DNA of 64,000 bases from Panopea generosa (Eukaryota > Mollusca > Bivalvia > Adapedonta > Hiatellidae), in contig CM055912.1 of assembly GCA_029582155.1 (NCBI GenBank), positions 1,488,001 to 1,552,000 of the forward strand, written 5' to 3'. Positions within the stretch are counted from its first letter, which is position 1; each line of letters begins with the position of its first letter. The notes below the pieces were generated by a model. The model was not told where the DNA came from and made no database searches. It was given only the letters and a program-made list of their open reading frames with translations. Of this stretch, positions 56,134-64,000 are shown one piece after another. The position numbers and the translations under genes are program-made.

Positions 56134-59000
56134 TTTTCAAAAATATGTAGGCAATACGTCGTGACTGTAATGAGACGATCAAGCCGTGTCACAAGATTTA
56201 AAACCAATTTATATGCTTTTAAACATGACCCACTTCTTAATTGCTATTTGTGTCAGCTATTTTGTTTATAATGATATATGTTTTTGTTTCGAGAGTTATA
56301 TGTGTGATTTGGGGGAGAATGTATGTACGTTTTGCAAAGTGCTCTTGATTAACTCGCAGTACACAGATGTACAGTATGCAAATCACTCTTTGATCAACAT
56401 GTACTGTTATCTACCAGTTTGTATATTGTTGAGACTGTTCAAGGTGAGAGGATACATTATTTTGTGTTGGAAATATATCTATAATGTTATTGTGCAGCTT
56501 GGTTTGGAAATATATGTATTGTAAGACAACTGCTAGAGTACTATGACAGTATAACATGACTGCAATTCTGTGGAGTCTGGAACACTTCCCACATTTACGG
56601 GTTTCACTATGAGAGTAACAATACTATGGCTTTATATAACTACCAAACTGTGACCATGTGGCATGACTGCAATTCTGTGATTGTATGACATGACTGCATT
56701 ACTGTTTTAGCATGACATGACTACAATTCTGTGATTGTATGACATGACTAGAACTGTGACTGTATGACATGGCTAGAACTGTGACTGTATGACATGACTA
56801 GAACTGTGAACTGTGATAATTTGGGATGGTGTTTTATCTCTGGAACACATTCGACATTGGTGATAATCTCAAAACAGACGATATGATGCATCATCTCTGG
56901 AACAATTTCCACACTGGTGGTCATCATACAGTAGACATTAACTGCAGAAATGTGACTGCAGCACTGCAACACTATGCCATGATGACAGCACTATGACATG
57001 GCATGACTGCAGAATTGATTGTATGACATGACTATAACTGTCATCATATGACATGACTAATACTGTGACCAAAATGCATAACTGTAATTGTGACTATAAT
57101 ACATTACTGCAGACACAATAGTGTATCATCTGTGGAATACATTCCACACTGGTGATTTACTGTCTCAAGATGGCATGTGTATCATCCCTTGAACACTTCT
57201 ATCCTGATGATTATCTCAAATCAAACCACATGATGTATCATCTCTGGAACAATTTCCACTGGTTGTCATCAAGCAGCAAACAGCATGATGGCCCCGTTTA
57301 TGGACGCAAGGATTGATGTTGGCGATTCGTTTTTGCAGTAGCCAGTAGTACAGCAATGAGGGAACTTGACAGGATTGGATTGGTCACTAGTGGTCATCAT
57401 ACAGCAGACTGCATGGTCTCTCTGGAAACATATCCACACTGGTTGTCATCAAACAGCAGGCAGCAATATGTCTCGATCTCTTGGACACATTCCAACCTGA
57501 ATGTCATCACACAGTAGAGGACATCGTGTGTCAACTTAGGCAGACTCGCTTCACTAATGTATGTGATGTGATATTGTAATACTGGGGATGGAGAAATGAC
57601 ATTATTTACTACAGAAATGTGATGTGTGACTACAACAAAAGGATAGACAAATTGACACTCTCTATCAGAGAAATATACCACACAACAACACCACCATATG
57701 ACATTACTGCAGAACTGTAACAGTATGACTTAACTGTGACTGTATGCCATGACTGCAGAACTGTGACTGACTTTACTGCTGAACTGTTACTATGATGTGA
57801 CTGCTGTACTGTGATTCTATGACTTGCCTACAGAACTGTGACTATGACTGCAGAACTATGACTGAATCAATGCGATTGTATGACGTGACTACAAAACTGA
57901 GACACTGTGACCCACATGCAGAACTGTGTCATTATAACACGACTGCAGAACTTTTAACTACAACATGATTAATGCTGTGGCTATAACATGGCTGTAACCT
58001 GTTCACATGTCTGCAAAACTGTGACTGTAGAGCTTTGACTTCATGACATGACTCATACACTGACAGTATGACTTAACTGCCGAAATGTGACTATAGAACA
58101 CTTTCCACACTTACGGGTTTCACTATGAGTAGTAACAATACTGTAGCTTAATATAACTGTACCAAACTGTGACCATGTGGCATGACTGCAATTCTGTGAT
58201 TGTATGACATGACTGCACTACTGTTATAGCATGACATGAATACAATTCTGTGACTGTACGACATGACTAGAACTGTGAACTGTGATAATTTGGGATGGTG
58301 TTTTATCTCTGGAACACATTCGACATTGGTGATAATCTCAAAACAGACGATATGATGCATCATCTCTGGAACAATTTCCACACTGGTGGTCATCATACAG
58401 TAGACATTAACTGCAGAAATGTGACTGCAGCGCTGCAACACTATGCCATGATGACAGCACTATGACATGGCATGACCGCAGAATTGATTGTATGACATGA
58501 CTGCAGTACTGTGACTATGACATGACTGTATAACTGTCTTCATATGACATGAATTATACTGTGACCAAAATGCATAACTGTGTAATTGTGACTATAATAC
58601 ATTACTGCAGACACAAAAGTGTATCATCTGCGGAATACATTCCACACTGGTTATTTACTCTCTCAAGATGGCATGTGTATCATCCCTTGAACACTTCTAT
58701 CCTGATGATTATCTCAAATCAAACCACATGATGTATCATCTCTGGAACAATTTCCACTGGTTGTCATCAAGCAGCAAACAGCATGATGGCCCCATTTATG
58801 GACGCAAAGATTGATGTTGGTGATTCGTTGTTGCAGTAGCCAGTAGTACAGCAATGAGGGAACTTGACAGGATTGGATTGGTCACTAGTGGTCATCATAC
58901 AGCAGACTGCATGGTCTCTCTGGAAAAATTTCCACAATGGTTGTCATCAAACAGCAGGCAGCATGATGTCTCGATCTCTTGAACACATTCCAACCTGAAT

Positions 59001-59836
59001 GTCATCACACAGTAGAGGACATCGTGTGTCAACTTAGGCAGACTCGCTTCACTAATGTATGTGATGTGATATTGTAATACTGGGGATGGAGAAATGACAT
59101 TATTTACTACAGAAATGCGATGTGTGACTACAACAAAAGGATAGACAAATTGACACTCTCTATCAGAGAAATATACCACGAGACAACACCATTGGAATAG
59201 GAAGGTTGTCACTGACTACTTCTGAACCATAATGTGGAACTACAGCACTGATACAGAAGGATTGTCGCACTGCACTAGAAGTATGATTTGAAAGCTCAAC
59301 ATTTGGACAGAAACATTGCCATTTTCTGACAGAGAAATATGATGTGAGACTACAACACTTGGTCAGTTTGTTGATCAAACTGTAACACAGAAGTATGGGA
59401 GACAGTAGCAATTGGCCCATTGCTTGAGTTTCATATAAATACTCTTGTGTTAAAGATTGATTAACTTATTATCCATGTGTTGCAGTCTCGCATCATATTT
59501 CCATGGTAGAGAGAGGCAATATTACTATCCTTGTGTTGAACTTCCAAATTATACTTTTAGTGCACTTTGCGACAATCCTTCTGTATTAGTGCTTTAGTTT
59601 CATATTATGGTTCTGAGGCAGTGAGTAACGATCTTTTTGTTCCAATGGTGTAGTCTCCTAGCATACTTCTGTGATAGAAAGTGTCACTTTGTCTATCGTT
59701 TTGTTGTAGTCGCCTATCATGTTTCTGTTGTCGATTATGGTATTTCTGCAACCCTACTGCTACAATATCACATTATATACATCAGTGAGGCAAGTTTACC
59801 TCAGATGATACACGATATCCTCTGCTGTGTGATGAC
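59001..59836. repeat. Large imperfect palindrome inside the macrosatellite
   Basis: The left arm (59001-59362) is macrosatellite sequence plus a further 180 bp. The right arm (59473-59836) is its reverse complement with visible divergence. Arms are about 363 bp with a spacer of about 110 bp. Matching landmarks are gtcatcacacag at 59001 against ctgtgtgatgac at 59825-59836, and acagaaggattgtcgca at 59249 against tgcgacaatccttctgt at 59567. Confidence 0.8.
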
Positions 59837-60149
59837 AAGCAGTATGTAATGTTGTTTTTCGCTGATAATTTTCATCTGACGGGTTCCACCTTTCTTTCCG
59901 AGTCCCTGGCCCCATTTATGGACGCAAGGATTGATGTTGGCGAATCGTTGTTGCAGCAGCCAGTAGTGCAGCGATGAGGGAACTTGACAGGATTGGATTA
60001 TTACATCAGTGAACATGGAGGTCACACAGTGGACAACATGATGTATTATCTCTGGAGCATTTTCCATATTGGTGGTCGTCATACAGCAGACATGATTCCG
60101 CACTAGTGGTCATCATACAGCAGACAGCAAGTGTTTTACTTTGTGTTGG

Positions 60150-60560
60150 GAATGATGTATATATTTTTTTGGGGAGGCTTCAGTGTTTTGTATTGAGAGA
60201 GATATATATGATTGTGATGTCAGAGAGAGTGTTTGTTGTTTTGTATTTAGAGAGATATATGTGATGTCTGGGAGAGTGTTAATTGATTTGTATTGAGAGA
60301 GATATATGTGATGTTGGGGAGAGTGTTTGTTGATTTTTGTTTGGAGAAAGTTATTGTGATGTTGGGGAAAATGATGGATAATTTTGTGTCGAGCAAATGA
60401 TGTGATGTTGGGGAGAGTGTTTGTTGATTTTTGTTTGGAGAAAGTTATTGTGATGTTGGGGAAAATGTTTGATAATCTTGTGTTGACCTAGATATATTTG
60501 ATGTTGGTGAGCATTTGTAGTTTTTTGTTGAGTAAAATATGTGTGGTGTTTGGGAAAATG
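60150..60560 (+). repeat. Degenerate tandem repeat in the macrosatellite spacer
   Basis: Units of about 50 bp carry gatgttggggagagtgtttgttgatt and gagagatatatgtgatg. One segment of about 60 bp occurs twice exactly (from about 60312 and 60408). Confidence 0.8.
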
Positions 60561-63500
60561 TTTTTGGTTTTGTTTCGAGATTAATGTGTGATTTGGGGGA
60601 GAATGTATGTACGTTTTGCAAATTGCTCTTGATCAACTGGCAGTACACGGATGTACAGTATGCAAATCACTCTTTGATCAACATGTACTGTTATCTACCA
60701 GTTTGTATATTGTTGAGATTGTTCAAGGTGAGAGGATATGTTATTTTGTGTTGGAAATATATCTATAATGTTATTGTGTAGCTTGGTTTGGAAATATATG
60801 TATTGTGAGTAAGACAACTGCTCGAGTACTATGACAATGAAACATGACTGCAATTCTGCGGAGACTGGAACACTTCCCGCACTTACGGGTTTCACTATGA
60901 GAGTAACAATACTGTGGCTTTATATAACTGTACCAAACTGTGACCATGTGGCATGACTGCAATTCTGTGATTGTATGACATGACTGCACTACTGTTATAG
61001 CATGACATGACTTACAATTCTGTAACTGTATGGCATGACCGCAGAACTGTGACCATATGACATAACTGCAGAACTGTAACAGTATGACTTAACTGTGACT
61101 GTATGCCATGACTGCAGAACTGTGACTGACTTTACTGCTGAACTGTTACTATGATGTGACTGCTGTAACTGTGATTCTATGACTTGCCTACAGAACTGTG
61201 ACTATGACTGCAGAACTATGACTGAATCAATGCGATTGTATGACGTGACTACAAAACTGAGACACTGTGACCCACATGCAGAACTGTGTCATTATAACAC
61301 GACTGCAGAACTTTTAACTACAACATGACTAATGCTGTGGCTATAACATGACTGTAACCTGTTCATATGTCTGCAAAACTGTGACTGTAGAGCTTTGACT
61401 TCATGACATGACTCATACACTGACAGTATGACTTAACTGCCGAAATGTGACTATAGAACACTTTCCACACTTATGGGTTTCACTATGAGTAGTAACAATA
61501 CTGTAGCTTTATATAACTGTACCAAACTGTGACCATGTGGCATGACTGCAATTCTGTGATTGTATGACATGACATGAATACAATTCTGTGACTGTATGAC
61601 ATGACTAGAACTGTGAACTGTGATAATTTGGGATGGTGTTTTATCTCTGGAACACATTCGACATTGGTGATAATCTCAAAACAGACGATATGATGCATCA
61701 TCTCTGGAACAATTTCCACACTGGTGGTCATCATACAGTAGACATTAACTGCAGAAATGTGACTGCAGCACTGCAACACTATGCCATGATGACAGCACTA
61801 TGACATGGCATGACTGCAGAATTGATTGTATGACATGACTGCAGTACTGTGACTATGACATGACTGTATAACTGTCATCATATGACATGACTAATACTGT
61901 GACCAAAATGCATAACTGTGTAATTGTGACTATAATACATTACTGCAGACACAATAGTGTATCATCTGTGGAACACATTCCACACTGGTGATTTACTATC
62001 TCAAGATGGCATGTGTATCATCCCTTGAACACTTCTATCCTGATGATTATCTCAAATCAAACCACATGATGTATCATCTCTGGAACAATTTCCACTGGTT
62101 GTCATCAAGCAGCAAACAGCATGATGGCCCCATTTATGGATGCAAGGATTGATGTTGGTGATTCGTTGTTGCAGTAGCCAGTAGTACAGCAATGAGGGAA
62201 CTTGACAGGATTGGATTGGTCACTAGTGGTCATCATACAGCAGACTGCATGGTCTCTCTGGAAAAATTTCCACACTGGTTGTCATCAAACAGCAGGCAGC
62301 ATGATGTCTCGATCTCTTGGACACATTCCAACCTGAATGTCATCACACAGTAGAGGACATCGTGTGTCAACAAATTAGGCAGACTCGCTTCACTAATGTA
62401 TGTGATGTGATATTGTAATACTGGGGATGGAGAAATGACATTATTTATTACAGAAATGTGATGTGTGACTACAACAAAAGGATAGACAAATTGACACTCT
62501 CTATCAGAGAAATATACCACGCGACAACACCACCATATGACATTACTGCAGAACTGTAACAGTATGACTTAACTGTGACTGTATGCCATGACTGCAGAAC
62601 TGTGACTGACTTTACTGCTGAACTGTTACTATGATGTGACTGCTGTACTGTGATTCTATGACTTGCCTACAGAACTGTGACTATGACTGCAGAACTATGA
62701 CTGAATCAATGCAATTGTATGACGTGACTACAAAACTGAGACACTGTGACCCACATGCAGAACTGTGTCATTATAACACGACTGCAGAACTTTTAACTAC
62801 AACATGATTAATGCTGTGGCTATAACATGACTGTAACCTGTTCACATGTCTGCAAAACTGTGACTGTAGAGCTTTGACTTCATGACATGACTCATACACT
62901 GACAGTATGACTTAACTGCCGAAATGTGACTATAGAACACTTTCCACACTTGCGCGTTTCACCATGAGTAGTAACAATACTGTAGCTTTATATAACTGTA
63001 CCAAACTGTGACCATGTGGCATGACTGCAATTCTGTGATTGTATGACATGACTGCACTACTGTTATAGCATGACATGAATACAATTCTGTGACTGTATGA
63101 CATGACTAGAACTGTGAACTGTGATAATTTGGGATGGTGTTTTATCTCTGGAACACATTCGACATTGGTGATAATCTCAAAACAGATGATATGATGCATC
63201 ATCTCTGGAACAATTTCCACACTGGTGGTCATCATACAGTAGACATTAACTGCAGAAATGTGACTGCAGCACTGCAACACTATGCCATGATGACAGCACT
63301 ATGACATGGCATGACCGCAGAATTGATTGTATGACATGACTGCAGTACTGTGACTATGACATGACTGTATAACTGTCTTCATATGACATGACTAATACTG
63401 TGACCAAAATGCATAACTGTGTAATTGCGACTATAATACATTACTGCAGACACAAAAGTGTATCATCTGCGGAATACATTCCACACTGGTGATTTACTAT

Positions 63501-64000
63501 CTCAAGATGGCATGTGTATCATCCCTTGAACACTTCTATCCTGATGATTATCTCAAATCAAACCACATGATGTATCATCTCTGGAACAATTTCCACTGGT
63601 TGTCATCAAGCAGCAAACAGCATGATGGCCCCATTTATGGACGCAAGGATTGATGTTGGCGATTCGTTGTTGCAGTAGCCAGTAGTACAGCAATGAGGGA
63701 ACTTGACAGGATTGGATTGGTCACTAGTGGTCATCATACAGCAGACTGCATGGTCTCTCTGGAAAAATTTCCACACTGGTTGTCATCAAACAGCAGGCAG
63801 CATGATGTCTCGATCTCTTGGACACATTTCAACCTGAATGTCATCACACAGTAGAGGACATCGTGTGTCAACAACTTAGGCAGACTCGCTTCACTAATGT
63901 ATGTGATGTGATATTGTAATACTGGGGATGGAGAAATGACATTATTTACTACAGAAATGTGATGTTTGACTACAACAAAAGGATAGACAAATTGACACTC

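Larger units (their letters stand above)
56290..64000. repeat. ~1.5-kb macrosatellite array, cut by right window edge
   Basis: Near-identical units start around 56590, 58090 (truncated at about 59175), 61455 and 62935. Anchors spaced 1470-1501 bp apart include gggatggtgttttatctctgg at 56822, 58291, 61629, 63129 and cagactcgcttcactaatg at 57541, 59039, 62380, 63881. Units contain internal subrepeats of about 70 bp (tctctggaaca..ttccacactggtggtcatcatacagcag) and tgactgcagaactgtgact motifs. A 270-bp leader (56298-56560) is repeated at 60593-60850, so there is a higher-order block of about 4.3 kb. Minus-strand ORFs of 73-116 codons recur in each unit as a consequence. Confidence 0.9.

Noticed and set aside
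56748-63280. Minus-strand ORFs of 73-116 codons repeated in the macrosatellite as a gene family
   Set aside because: They recur because the units are near-identical DNA; composition and subrepeats follow the satellite, with no start-site or splice support.

Overview
This is a non-model invertebrate nuclear window, most likely from a bivalve mollusc. It is AT-rich, has no bacterial-style gene packing, and is filled with tRNA-derived SINEs, MITEs, minisatellites and retroelement pieces. The bivalve call is inference: it rests on recognisable repeat styles (the direct 'acaagag..ccatgggcc' repeat, VNTR elements ending in a hairpin plus gagctaaaaa, and BEL/Pao proteins with a DEQSN protease motif), not on a database match.

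Layout. 1-5624: a minus-strand BEL/Pao LTR retrotransposon with its 5' LTR on the right (5219-5624), a gag-like ORF (4094-5173) and a very long pol ORF (4066 running off the left edge). The two ORFs share a frame and are separated by one UAG. 5640-10040: AT-rich DNA holding several short, spliceable, protein-like blocks on the minus strand (candidate exons). 10.2-11.6 kb: inverted repeats and a 65-bp tandem repeat. 11649-14350: a broken hAT/ZNF862-like transposase gene (minus), itself split by an 835-bp hAT-type non-autonomous element. 14.9-28.8 kb: further candidate minus-strand exons, including one encoding a BEN-type domain (28540-28754), between a VNTR element (16.8-17.9 kb), a 1.25-kb minisatellite (21.76-23.01 kb), SINEs and other satellites. 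28.9-48 kb: mostly repeats, with minisatellites of 24, 34, 36, 10, 26 and 39 bp, six or more SINEs, a TTAA-flanked MITE pair, a 5S-rRNA-derived repeat and a Tc1/mariner-like MITE. 48.7-56 kb: possible promoter/first-exon DNA, a candidate plus-strand exon (51913-51981), a hAT-like MITE pair, a SINE and a LINE reverse-transcriptase tail. 56-64 kb: a ~1.5-kb macrosatellite with an 835-bp imperfect palindrome.

Host genes. No complete host gene can be assembled here. The best case is a set of minus-strand exons with good splice signals. Four of them (28754-28540, 25005-24900, 18415-18318, 15208-14919) have mutually compatible splice phases, so they could belong to one long-intron gene containing a BEN domain. 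Some exon-like blocks occur twice, one copy decayed, which suggests local duplication. Everything else that reads as an ORF in the satellites is best explained as repeat periodicity.
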